Positions 47,874 through 60,159 of a DNA stretch of 64,000 nt are shown piece after piece (the first letter of the stretch is position 1; each line of letters begins with the position of its first letter). A program made the translations under genes and the position numbers. The stretch comes from Larimichthys crocea (Eukaryota > Chordata > Actinopteri > Sciaenidae), in assembly GCF_000972845.2 (NCBI RefSeq), contig NC_040028.1, positions 16,986,871-17,050,870 on the forward strand, given 5' to 3'. Below the pieces are notes generated by a model. That model was not told the DNA's origin and did not search any database. It was given only the letters and a program-made list of their open reading frames with translations.

Positions 47874-50322
47874 CTTCAGAATGGAAAATGTTCTTCAGCT
47901 GGAAGCAGCACGCCAAGACTACAAAACTAAAGACTTGAAGAAAAATGGGCTGCAATCATATAATAATGGGGATGATTATTATTATTCTTACATATATATT
48001 TATAGATTAACTGTGAGGAGATGTTCACTTTTAATGGATTCTTGCTCTAGTGCACAGTAGAGAACACGGGTGAAATACAACAAAGAAATGACCTGAACAA
48101 TATTCTTATGTGATATATGATACTATAATTAAGTAATTGTGTGTATTAAAAGTACATCTGAACACACTGGTCTCGTTATATTTCTGTAAAGAACACTAGA
48201 GAGAGTGATTATGCTGATAATCTGTCAGAAGTGACAATAATATGGAACAAAGGGTGAAAAGGAGTGAGTTGTGTTTCCGCCGTGTTGTTCAGTAAATATT
48301 TTAAAAAAAGATGAAGTATCAAGATGACTAATGATGGTAACCCATACATGGGTTGAACATCCACATCCTGTTGCATGTTTGGAGAACCAAACAGTTTTAA
48401 AATCTGGTTCATCACTTTCATAGTGAGTGTAAATCAATTTCTGAGGAAACTGGGGTTAGGGGTTAGGAAAGGAAACTGGATAGAGGAACTGTTCTGACAT
48501 CTAGTGGTGAAGATGATCAGAATCAGAAAGTAGGGTTTCACATACAAGGAATCTGTCTTGGTGTTTTTGGTGCATAACAAGCATGAATTAAACATATAAG
48601 AATATAAGGAAGATAACACTAAATGTACAGTATGTTTTAAAATGAAAAGAGCTGTACATTTGTGCAGGAATGTGCAAAGGTCTTCAGAGGCATACAGAAT
48701 ATTTAACCTAAGTCCTGGTTAACCTAATTGAGGGACCATGTGGTCGCTCAGGAAACAAAAAGCATGAAACGCTGTACTAATCACGTAACAATATTTAAAT
48801 ATTTATTTATTTAATATTAAATTAAACAGGGGGAAACTCTGCTACAAGCACATATGTCATATTTACACACACCAAACACAACTCCAACACCAAATTAATA
48901 ATCAAACTGTCTGTATAGCGTCATAAAGTCAACCCACTCGACACATTTCATTGTAAAAGTGTGAAGTATTATTAGGCGGAAATGAAATCTTTCATTCATG
49001 CTGTATGCCGTCTTAATTCACTCTGAGTCAGTGACATACATACTGATACTGGCACGTCTAAATGTCACAAGTGTTCCCTTAATATGACACCAACATTATT
49101 CAAATAGACCTTGAAGCTGCAGAGATATACTCGTATTCATTTTGGGTATGTCATTTTCGAGCATAAAGAAGCCAGGCTTAAGAGATTAAAATGTGCAAGA
49201 TATTAATCAAAACAAGGCAGTCTAACAGATGTTAAATAATAAATGGTAAAGGGTTAAATAAAACCTCATACTGACCATGGGATCATACTCAGTTTTACTG
49301 AATATTTGACTTTAAAACAGAGGGATGAGACCATTTATACATCAGTTAGTTACCAAGTTTTCCATGAGTGCACAGCATCACTTTAAATTTAAATAATGTA
49401 TCACTCTGCTTTACAGGTGTTTTAACTACCCTTACATTAACAGCTATCAACTGTCTTAGATTGTAAAATTGGCACCACAAAGGTGAACATATTTCTACAA
49501 GTAGTACTTTAAAAACACACACAAGGGGGAGCTGTTTACTGTATACTGCTGAATAAACCTGATCAGTCATCATCAGTAATCAATACACAACCATTAATCA
49601 AACCAATAGTCAACCTTATCATATTTAACAGTAACCTAATCCCACTGCAGTTTGGGCAAAATGTTGAAAAATAAACACAGTATCAGTTTGAATTAAAAAT
49701 AAAGCTCCATGAAAATGACACCAAACTCCCTTCAAGAAATGTGACATTTTAATAATTCATACATGTCCGTGAAAACAGATTACTCTAGAAACACAAGACA
49801 GAATATGTCACATGTCGACAGTCTTATTGTTAATTCGGCATCAATATAATCCATAAATATAAACTGTGTCTCTGTAATATTTTGGATTTTTATCGCCTCA
49901 ATAACTCGAGAAGTCGCCACCAGCTTTATTTAAATAGGAGGCGACCCGTTCAGAGAATAAAGATTCATCATTAAAATAAGAGCAGCTTGGTGAATAAGAT
50001 ACCGACCAATGAAACACTGACTCAAAACACTGTTAATCACCGCCTGTCGTGTGTTTGACGGTATTTAACAAAGTAACTTCTGTTTCCTGCTTCCTTGTGT
50101 GTTGCTGAAGAGAGCGCATGTCTGATTTCTGATCATATTTAACATGTTTGATTTCATCTGAACGTCAACACGAGAAAAAAAAAAGAGAGACTGATATTTC
50201 CACCAAAGTGGCTTCATCCATGATAACACAGAGCAGCTGGGCTGGGGTAACACGTGGACCAACACAAAGCAAGTGCTATGGAAGTGTTTATGTGTTGCTT
50301 GGCAACCATGCATTCGCACTTC
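47874..50322. other. Intergenic AT-rich sequence
   Basis: About 2.4 kb between the CD200R-like copy 1 polyadenylation signal and the minisatellite. Only short open frames without splice or domain support. I see no gene or recognisable repeat. Confidence 0.5.
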
Positions 50323-52687
50323 ATAATTATGATTTAGCAGTCAGCCGACATTTATCTCATAATTATGACTTTTTATGTCGTCACTATGACTTTGTATCTC
50401 ATAATTATGACTTTTCATGTCATCACTATGACTTTGTATCTCATAATTATGACTTTTTGTGTCATCAGTATGACTTTGTATCTCATAATTATGACTTTTC
50501 ATGTCATCACTATGACTTTGTATCTCATAATTATGACTTTTTGTGTCATCAGTATGACTTTGTATCTCATAATTATGACTTTTCATGTCATCACTATGAC
50601 TTTGTATCTCATAATTATGACTTTTTGTGTCATCAGTATGACTTTGTATCTCATAATTATGACTTTTCATGTCATCACTATGACTTTGTATCTCATAATT
50701 ATGACTTTTTGTGTCATCAGTATGACTTTGCATCTCATAATTATGACTTTTTATGTCATCAGTATGACTTTGCATCTCATAATTATGACTTTTTATGTCA
50801 CCACTATGACTTTGTATCTCATAATTATGACTTTTTATGTCATAATTATGACTTTTTATGTCATCACTATGACTTTGTATCTCATAATTATGACTTTTTA
50901 TGTCATCACTATGACTTTGTATCTCATAATTATGACTTTTTATGTTGTCACTATGACTTTGCATCTCATAATTATGACTCTTATGTCATCACTATGACTT
51001 TGTATCTCATAATTATGACTTTTTATGTCATCACTATGACTTTGCATCTCATAATTATGACTTTTTATGTCATCACTATGACTTTGTATCTCATAATTAT
51101 GACTTTTTATGTCATCACTATGACTTTGCATCTCATAATTATGACTTTTTATGTCATCACTATGACTTTGTATCTCATAATTATGACTTTTTATGTCATC
51201 ACTATGACTTTGCATCTCATAATTATGACTTTTTATGTCATCACTATGACTTTGTATCTCATAATTATGACTTTTTATGTCATCACTATGACTTTGCATC
51301 TCATAATTATGACTTTTTATGTCATCACTATGACTTTGTATCTCATAATTATGACTTTTTATGTCATCAGTATGACTTTGCATTTCATAATTATGACTTT
51401 TTATGTCATCACTATGACTTTGTATCTCATAATTATGACTTTTTATGTCATCACTATGACTTTGCATCTCATAATTATGACTTTTTATGTCATCACTATG
51501 ACTTTGTATCTCATAATTATGACTTTTTATGTCATCACTATGACTTTGCATCTCATAATTATGACTTTTTATGTCATCACTATGACTTTGTATCTCATAA
51601 TTATGACTTTTTATGTCATCACTATGACTTTGCATCTCATAATTATGACTTTTTATGTCATCACTATGACTTTGTATCTCATAATTATGACTTTTTATGT
51701 CATCACTATGACTTTGCATCTCATAATTATGACTTTTTATGTCATCACTATGACTTTGTATCTCATAATTATGACTTTTTATGTCATCACTATGACTTTG
51801 CATCTCATAATTATGACTTTTTATGTCATCACTATGACTTTGTATCTCATAATTATGACTTTTTATGTCATCACTATGACTTTGTATCTCATAACTATGA
51901 CTTTTTATGTCACCACTATGACTTTGCATCTCATAATTATGACTTTTTATGTCATCACTATGACTTTGCATCTTATAATTATGACTTTATGTTATCACTA
52001 TGACTTTGCATCTCATAATTATGACTTTTTATGTCATCACTATGACTTTGTATCTCATAATTATGACTTTTTATGTCATCAGTATGACTTTGCATTTCAT
52101 AATTATGTCTTTTTGTGTCGTCAGTGTGACTTTTTATCCCAAAGTTATGACTTTTTATCTCACGTCTATGACTTGTTATCGCATAATTACGACTTTTTGT
52201 GTCATCGCAACGACTTTTTATCCCAAAGTTATGGCTTTTTATCTCATCGTTATGACTTTTTTTGTCATCACTATGACTCTGTATCTCATAATCCTGACTT
52301 TTATGTCATCACTATGATTTTTTTTTTATCTCATAACTAAAACTTTTTATCTCATAATTATGACTTTTTATCTCATAACTACATTTTTTTATGTCACCAC
52401 TATGACTTTTTTTTTATCTCATAACTACAATTTTTATGTCATCACTATGGCTCTTTATCTCATAATTATAACTTTTTATCTCATAACTACAACTTTTTGT
52501 CTCATATTTGTTACTTTTTATCTCATGACTATGACTTTTATGTCATCACTATGACTTTTTTTTTATCTCATTACTGTGACTTTTTTTTATCTCATAGCTA
52601 TGACATTTAATCTCATCACTATGACTTTTTGTGACATAATTATGACTTTTATCTCATGACTATGACTTCTATCTCATAATTATGACT
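50323..52687. repeat. Hierarchical 21/42/84-bp minisatellite
   Basis: Roughly 110 tandem 21-bp units alternate between a type starting tatctcataattatgac and a type starting tatgtcatcactatgac, giving a 42-bp dimer. From about 50390 to 50730, alternating ttcatgtcatcac and tttgtgtcatcag types make an 84-bp period. From about 50995 to 51880, alternating tgtatctc and tgcatctc make another 84-bp period. After about 52090 the array decays, with T-run indels. Because 21 is a multiple of 3, long open frames exist on both strands: 50148-52340 on the + strand (730 codons, heptads like SHNYDFL) and 51971-50940 and 50964-50341 on the - strand. These look like by-products of the array, not genes. Confidence 0.95.
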
Positions 52688-53129
52688 TAGCATGTAGATC
52701 TTTTTTTCTTTCTTTTTTTTAAGTAATTTTATTTATTTTTTTTACTGGCATAAACAGACTTCCATACTTGTTTGTGATATTGTCACACTCCATAGACTCA
52801 ACAGATGACGTAAAAGCCTGCAGAGTCACATAAGAATGTTGGATCTCTAAGGGTAAACATACAGTATTTCCTTGTTTGTAGACTGAAGACTAATTGCTAA
52901 AATACTTTATACTGTAGATGCACTGAGTATGACTATTTACGGACAAACAGTCTACCCTCTATCCCTACAGACTATGGCATTATTTTTGAAGGCATATAGT
53001 CGAGCCACAGGGGACAGGTTCTTCAGAATAGAGGCAACATCATGCAACATTAAAGTCTGTGTTTTTGACACAATCATGTAAACATACATGATTAGTAAAG
53101 GCTGAGTAAACATGGGGTTCAGTTTCAAC

Positions 53130-54640
53130 AACTGAAACTCTGTGGCTTTAGGTGGAGCAAAGCTTTGGCTGATTTTCAATAAAAAAATCTAACTTTCATC
53201 TCCGGAAGAAAGTTATAGAGTGACAACAGATGCACGCCAACCTGACTACAAAGTGACTTTTTGTTTTCAGGGTTACAGAGACATTATTTTGCTTTCGTGG
53301 AGGAAATAAGCACTGAAAGCTGAAAGTAGCACACGGGATGCATCAATTTTCCTACAAAGAAATTCTTCAATCATTAATCCATGTTATGTTACATGTACAT
53401 GTACGTGTAACTAAAAAGTAACTTGCCAGAAGTTGCTGGCTTCACTGTTTTGGAGATGTTCCACACTTTTGGTTAACCTGATGATGAACCATGCGTCTAT
53501 CACCATCACCATGGGAGATGCTTCATCCAATCAGATCATATAATGTGGTCAAACATCTTTTCCATTGCTCATAGCTCATGCCATGATTGATCTGAAATAC
53601 TGCGACAGGCACATCACGCTATCACACACGATCTGCAGATTCTCTGTTTTCTCAGTAAAGACTTCAAATGTGGTACAAGTTTATCTTCTTGAGGAAGGAA
53701 CACCACGGCTGTGTTCAGGTTTGAGGCGACCTCAAAAGTTCATCATGAGGGGTAGAGTTTGGACAAGCAGCTGCAGTTGAATGTGAATGTTTTCCTTTTT
53801 ATTTTAAAATTTAACTGGAAATGTCTTGCCATGCCATGATAAATTATTAGACACAAGGACATAAGTGTCCAAATCTTGAATATTTATGTTACATATAATT
53901 TCTACTTTTTCATAAAGTGCTCCATTAAAAAACATGTTGCTTTCAGGTGGTTAAGGGTAACGACTTCCTGCAGATAAACATCCCCCAGTTGCATTGACAA
54001 CAGAGACTTCACACTATTGTTCAACCAGTATGCAAATCTAAAGAAGCAGCGCCTCTGACTGGGCTATGGTAAAAGCATAGAAACATACCCATGTCCCATG
54101 ATGAGCCAGAACTATGAAGATTTATGCTCACTAAAAATGTATGAAGATACGTCTACCTTATTTCTTATCCCCTGAAAGACAAAATGTAAATATATAATGT
54201 ATATTTTTAATTTCCTTTTTTATCTCTCACTGATATGTACCCAAGGCCACAGTTTGCCTTTGTATGGATGTCACAACTTATATAAAGCATATAAAGGTGA
54301 CAAGCCCAACTTAATAACTATTTGTCTCAATTTTTGTATTTCGGATGACCTGCAGATAGATGCTGCATAGATAACACAGTGATTTAGTTGTGGGAAGCTT
54401 GTGCATTTTGTTATTTCCTGACAAACTGAAATGTGCATGATGGTCTTATGGTTTCCATGTCGGAGGAAGTGGTGAATTTGTCAAATGTGAAATGAGCCTC
54501 GGCAGTAGCTTCAGCTTTAGATCATCTGAGAGGTCTCTGGTGATGAACATGTCAGGCCTAATGGACAGACTGCCGTACTCCTATCTGCTGATGTCTTACT
54601 GTTTTACACTTGTTTGCATCTATGGAAGAGGTCAAGGTAA
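53130..54640 (+). repeat. Duplicated block, copy 1 (5' flank and leader of CD200R-like copy 2)
   Basis: Shares an ordered series of similar stretches with 58650-62590: gccaacctgactaca, cactgaaagctgaaa, gcaagtttatc/acaagtttatc, ggctgtgttcagg, ccagtatgcaaatct, tatgaagatttatgctca, and finally the leader exon. The ITIM exon at 59520-59696 has no counterpart here. The exon at 60015-60055 is represented only by flanking scraps near 54160-54190. Confidence 0.7.
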
Positions 54641-55802
54641 GTTATAGATAATAATAATAATAATACAGTAAGATTGTTAACAATTATATTGTATTATACA
54701 ATGAGGCTTTAGATTAGCATGTAAACTACAGTGCAATTATTTATTATATATATATGTTCAAAGACACTTATACGTTGATGTATTTAAAGAGCTGTTTTAC
54801 TCTTTTACTTTACTTTTCAAATAATCAACCATCTACAGAACTTCAGTACGTTATTTTTCTACTTCTTCTTCTCATCATCATTATTATTAATTATTATTAT
54901 TATTATTATTAATATTGTTTCAAGTGAGCCTCTTATCATTTAACAGAAAAGCACCAAGATTAAATAACAATCAGAGCAACTTTTGCCGCCTTGTGACAGT
55001 TTCAGTGTGATGGTGAGCTCTCAGCTTTCTGCCATCACTACATACTGTTCATAATCCAAAAAAGGCTGTTAACCTGATGGTTGGGGAACTTGAGTGATTC
55101 TTCTAGCCTTTTTGTAGCATCCTGTATAAATGTCCTTTAGGCAGAGTAGAGCGCCACCTATTGCACGTTCAGCTGAGTGATCCACTCTTTGCAGGGCCTT
55201 GTTCGGTGCTCTTGTTCATTTAGCAGTCAGGATGTGCTCAATCGTGCCACAGTAGAAATTCCTCTTTATTCCTCAAGAATCTGAGGTGAAACAGCCTTGA
55301 CGTGCATGTTCTCACCACATAGTTAGTCTACAATCAGGTGATGTGGACAGGTGTTTCACAGCTTCAATAACTTTCACATTCTCAACAAAATAACTAATAA
55401 CTACTAACCACTCTTGATTATTGTTCTGCTGACTGAACACTTCAGAATGAATTACTGACTGCTGCTTTCTGACTGAAAAATGTTCCTTTCCTTCATCTCT
55501 CTCAGGAACTGATGGATGGACCATCAACGCCACTTCTCCTCCTCCTCCTCCTCCAAAAGTTTATGGTAAACTAATTTCCCCTTTTTCTCTCCGGCTATTT
55601 TGCAGAATGAGTGAATTATTAAATAAGGAGGCACAGCAACGTAAACATGACGTGAAATTTCTATGCCTCTTTTCCTTATTCTTTATCTTTTCTTATTTCT
55701 TCATTATACCTTTCCCTATTAGTTATAAATCTTATGTTACACAGTTATTTGAGGATATTTTATTGTCATTAACAAACATAAATTAATGAAATGATTTATT
55801 TC

Positions 55803-55865
<63 letters not shown>

Positions 55866-57120
55866 TTATTTTTTTAAATCTTCACTTCACTCTTCACGTT
55901 CATGAATCTACTTTTGTCTTTTGGTTTTACATGTTTGATTATGACAAGTTTGTGTGTATGAAGCAAAGTTTTCTTTCCTTTTTTCAGCTGTCAGATATTC
56001 AACTTTCAAAATGGGGAGTGATGCTAACCTGACATGCAGGGATAAGACATGGAAGGAGACGATGTATGTTATCTGGAAAATAAGCTTGAAAAACAGTAAA
56101 GAGTGCAGGATGTCCTTTAGCAATGATGGCCAAGGTGAAGACCTCTGCAATGATGGCAAGTCACTCCGAAATTCAATGAAAGCTCATCCGTACCTGCACA
56201 TCCCAAACTTTTCCAATGACGATGTGGGGATCTACAGGTGTGAGTCGGCTTTTAAAGGAGGAATGGAAAATTATGAGATCAACGTGGCTATCACAGGTAG
56301 GACTTCTCTCCTTCCAAGGACAGATGATTTGGGTCGATTCACCCAAATCACACGATCACAAATATGAATAAAAACATCAAATTCTGCTTACTTCTACACT
56401 GACATTACTTTACCAGAAATAGTTTTTGCTTTACTTGAGACGATTTTGAAATATCTGCTACAGACACAGACACTTTCTGTTTTTTCTGTTGTTCTGAACT
56501 CTCTAGACACAATGTTACTCTGGATAATACATTTACCCTTTTATAACAGCAAACTGAAGTTTTCAGTGTGTCTAATTTCTCTTGTTTCGTCTCCCCTGGC
56601 TCAGTTCGTCCCACTATATCAGCCTGGTTAGAGCGTGAGAACAACAAGATGGTGGCAGTGTGCACGGCTGAAAGAGGAAAACCTGCCGCCAACATCAGCT
56701 GGAGTCATACGGGAAACTCACCGCCTGTGGAAACACTGTCTGAATCACATGGATTTTTTACAGCAGAAAGTCGTCTGGAGCTCACTGAAGGAGTGGATGT
56801 AAAAAACCTGAGCTGTGCTGTCAGCCACCCGTACTGGACAGAGGAACAAATATTGGTACCAAAACCAAAACCCCCGAAAGGTCAGGCTTTAGCAGAATGT
56901 ATGGCTTCTTTTTATGTTTTGTGGTTGAAAACTGAATACATTAATTATAACTTTGTGTGTAGATGTGATTTGCATGTCCAGAACATTATTAACAAACCTT
57001 TAATCTTCACTCTCTCATGCAGGTTATATGCATCTTATTTTGCGGCCCATCATTATTGTTTCGGTGTTAGCTGTGGGTTCAACAGGTTTATATTTTCATT
57101 ACAAAACAAAAAGACGTTGA
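54561..57120 (+). CDS. CD200 receptor-like protein, tail-less copy with BTLA-type leader
   Basis: Second two-Ig CD200R-like receptor. Exons: 54561-54636 (signal peptide MDRLPYSYLLMSYCFTLVC), 55506-55565 (Pro-rich linker), 55988-56296 (V-type Ig), 56605-56880 (C2-type Ig) and 57023-57120 (transmembrane, ending in an in-frame TGA). Phases fit and give 272 residues. The Ig exons are almost the same as in the copy at 44654-47635. The leader exon instead matches the BTLA-like leader at 62508-62583. After the membrane run (around PIIIVSVLAVGSTGLYF) only HYKTKRR remains. The exon is 99 bp to its GT donor at 57122, against 97 in copy 1, and the 2-bp difference creates the stop. An upstream in-frame ATG at 54543 exists, but the matching ATG before the BTLA-like leader is out of frame, so 54561 is preferred. 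V-domain sequons NAT, NET and NSS of copy 1 are lost. Leader-to-linker splicing is inferred from phase; a transcribed pseudogene is possible. Confidence 0.65.
55805..55863. repeat. TG microsatellite
   Basis: About 55 bp of TG in the intron between linker and V-type Ig exons of CD200R-like copy 2. Copy 1 lacks a comparable run there. Confidence 0.95.
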
Positions 57121-57217
57121 GGTAATTTTCATTTGATGAAAAATTAATTACTGGAATGCCTACTTGTAAGTTTCTTTGTTGGATCACTGAGCTCGTTTGT
57201 GTATCGACCTTTTTCAG

Positions 57218-57485
57218 GTGATGCCAGCAGTCCGTCACGCCACAATCCAAATCTGCATTGGTAGGTAATCTTCCTGCGACTCTGCAGTTTGAAACTCTCT
57301 GTGTTTTTACTGCATATTGTTACAAGCTCTTTTTAACACCTCTTTGTTTTTTCATAGAATGTGGAAGAAGTGGTGACTCCACTGACTCTACTTCAGAAAC
57401 TGAAGTTTGCCACCTGCTGGTAGAGATCAGAAAATACTCCATCATCGTCATCATCACCATGTGTTGTATCTTAGTCTGTCATTAG
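57218..57485 (+). pseudogene. Decayed cytoplasmic-tail exons of CD200R-like copy 2
   Basis: 57218-57260 is a 43-bp counterpart of copy 1 exon 47411-47453, with the same AG/GT borders and similar sequence. A diverged counterpart of the last exon starts near 57358, recognised by ENVEEV-type bases only. Both lie after the TGA at 57118-57120 and in a shifted frame, so they should not be translated as the copy 1 tail. An open stretch here ending near 57485 has no counterpart in copy 1. Confidence 0.55.
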
Positions 57486-57757
57486 GATCTGAAAATAATG
57501 CTTAAACCTGCAGTTTTACTATTATACTACTATATACTAGATCATTATGACTTGTGCTCTTAAGAAAAATATGGATTTTATTGTTTTAGTTGGTTAAGGT
57601 GGAGCTAACTATTTTATATATTTCATTAGAAACTCTTCTGCTGATTAAATTTGTTGTTTTGGTGAGAAATGACATCACAGATTTAATAATTTTCATTGAC
57701 TAACCGATTAACTGGCTAATTATTTTAGCCATGCTTGTATTGTTGGCTGGTTTAATT

Positions 57758-57763
57758 AATAAA
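57758..57763 (+). terminator. Polyadenylation signal of CD200R-like copy 2
   Basis: AATAAA in ttaattaataaaacatc, about 640 bp after the early stop and 275 bp after the decayed tail exons. Confidence 0.4.
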
Positions 57764-59519
57764 ACATCATATTTTATAATCTCTGTGTATGTTTTGTACA
57801 TGAAAATCTTCATTTGTACACATAGTCAAATGTATTGAGTTAGGTAGAAGTACATGCATGAAAAGGAATGACTCAAGTAAAGTACAAGTAGCACACATTT
57901 GTACATGTACATGCAGTACTTCAGTAAATGCACTTAACTTAATGTAACTTGTACTTAACAAAGGGATTTAAACATTTGCCATTCAAAGCAATACGCGTGA
58001 TTAAAACAAGAGAACCCTGTACACATTTAATCAGTAAAAAAGGTCAATAAAACCACCATGGAACAAAGGCAACTGGCAAACCACTTTTCATATACATGCA
58101 CTCAAACATATAAATAACTCTGTAGATAAATACAGGAATTGACAAAACAATTACACATTTTTCTGCTCACACATACAAAACATAAAAACCCCATAAATTC
58201 TCAAGTCTTAAGTATCTATTTTTTGTAGTATATTTGGACGGTGTGCAACAGTTCTCAGGGATACAAAGATGCAAAAATGAGCACAGACTCTGAAGTGCAC
58301 ATTCAGGTTTGTTTGGCATAATTGACCTTTTTTCACAGCAGCTATTTTGACATTTGGGTCAACACAGGTGTTAAGAACGATACTAATTTAGGCTTCTTTC
58401 TATTTATTGCAGCAGAGACTTTCCAGTGAGTCAACATGCACCATAGCAGCACCCTGACTCTGAAACCTCAGTTATTAGTATCATTGGTAACACCTGCATT
58501 TACCGTAATATTTCATGTCATGCTGAGAAAAAAGGTCTATTATATAAGCATTACATTCTTTCATCGTGGATTGGATGATGTGGCAATGGCATGAATGAAC
58601 ACATTTTCAGTTTGGGCATACAAACGTTATGAGCAAAAGCTGGTTGAGGGAGGTTACCGTGCGGGAGGTGGAGACAAAAACACACAGATGAAAATCAGAC
58701 TTTCATCTTCAGAGGAAAACTAAACCGTAGTGCATCTGACAGAGGATGTACTAACGTTAGCCAACCTGACTACAGAGTCACTGTTTACAGGGTTACTGAG
58801 CTGTCCTGTAGCACATACACCCACTGAAAGCTGAAAATAACACGCAGAATGCACCAATGACAATAATTCACATATTTGACACTGTGGCTTTGGGATCCTC
58901 ACACCATGTTGTTACCAACAAAACAGACTTTGTGGTTTAGGAGATGTTGCTGTGGAGCTGATCAAACTGATATAACGTCTATAAGCTAAGTTTAAATCAC
59001 GTGCCAATTTTATACGGCATGACTACGTCCTTATCATCACCATACACAGTTGGTATACAAATATATATTCACTTCTCTATTTGCACTAACAGAAAACCAC
59101 ATGTAAATGATTTAACACAGCTTTATCACCACCCAAAATGTCAAATGTCTTTTGAATTTGGGACACTCAGCAAGTGCCGATTCCTTTTGACTCTGATAAT
59201 GTGTTAATGTCTTTTCAGGGATCCTGATCCGGAGGGTTGTTTTCTCGGTAATGAGATCAAACTTGATGCAAGTTTATCGTCTTGGGGAATGAAACACCGC
59301 AGCTGTGTTCAGGTTTCCTCAAAAGTGGAGAGTTAACTGTGTTTTCTTTTTGTTTTTGTTTTTTTGTTTTTTTTCATTTTGTCACAGTTTCCTGGTTGAA
59401 GATCAAGATCTGATGATCAGTTCAAGTGGAAATGTTCTTGGGTGCCATAACAAAATATCTGATACTTTATCCTGTTTGTGATTAATCTACTAGATCACCA
59501 TCTTTACTCTTTTTTCTAT

Positions 59520-60159
59520 TTACCCCATGAGGACGTAATCGTCTTCACAATCGTCTTTAGATGTGGGATCAGGCTCAGGTTGACGTGCAGGCAAAGTAAT
59601 TACTGTATAGTCACAATCATCTTCCATGGTTGTTCTGACTTTTCTGGATCCTTTGATGTTGCTGTGGTCAATAGAGGCATACGTTACATCCTCGGGCTGT
59701 CGTGAGATAACACACAGAGTAAGGTATTAATTCCTCAATATTGAACCTTTATGTTAAACATAATAATACTGCAACATATTTTCTGCGGTGGTTAGTGGTT
59801 GAGACTTCCTGTAGATGAAATAAATAGCCCCATAATTTCTTTGACGACAGAGGCCTCATACGAATATTCATCCAGTATGCAAATCTTATGAGGCAACATG
59901 TCAGACTGTGTTATCATAACAGCATAGAGACATATCCATGTCCCATAAAAAGCTGCAACTATGAAGATTTATGCTCAACAAAATTAGATTTAACATTGTT
60001 GTAGGCAGGTGTACCTTATTATCCTCGCTGTTATTCTCACATGGACCAGAATCCCCTGCAAGACAAAATGTAATTATTCAAAATGTAGCCAAAGTTTGCA
60101 AAGTCTTCATGTACTATTGGTACTAAACTGTAGTTTTACCTTTCTTTTTCTTCTTTATC
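59520..60159 (-). CDS. BTLA-like ITIM cytoplasmic-tail exons on the opposite strand (partial or relict)
   Basis: Three phase-compatible minus-strand exons: 60159-60140 (basic membrane-proximal IKKKKK), 60055-60015 (GDSGPCENNSEDNK) and 59696-59520 (58 residues, TAA). The last exon encodes VTYASIDHS, then CDYTVITLP and DDYVLMG: two YxxI motifs, the first a canonical ITIM. From memory, the segment NKP...YAS(I/L)xHS matches the human BTLA tail around its ITIM. All three have AG acceptors, and the first two have GT donors. No transmembrane or BTLA-type Ig exon was found upstream on the minus strand between 60160 and 62500, so this is either the 3' end of a gene with missing or unrecognised exons, or a relict of an inverted BTLA paralogue. 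It lies head-to-head with the BTLA-like gene at 62508. Confidence 0.5.

Noticed and set aside
50148..52340. 730-codon open frame as a protein-coding gene
   Set aside because: It lies almost wholly in a 21-bp tandem array. Other frames and the opposite strand are equally open, there is no domain, and the frame breaks where units gain T indels.
50323..52687. CRISPR-like array
   Set aside because: Units are contiguous with no unique spacers, and the genome is eukaryotic. It is a minisatellite.
57258..57485. Open frame with a hydrophobic end near CD200R-like copy 2
   Set aside because: It overlaps the decayed tail exons, has no counterpart in copy 1 and no supported splice entry; the hydrophobic run is probably fortuitous.
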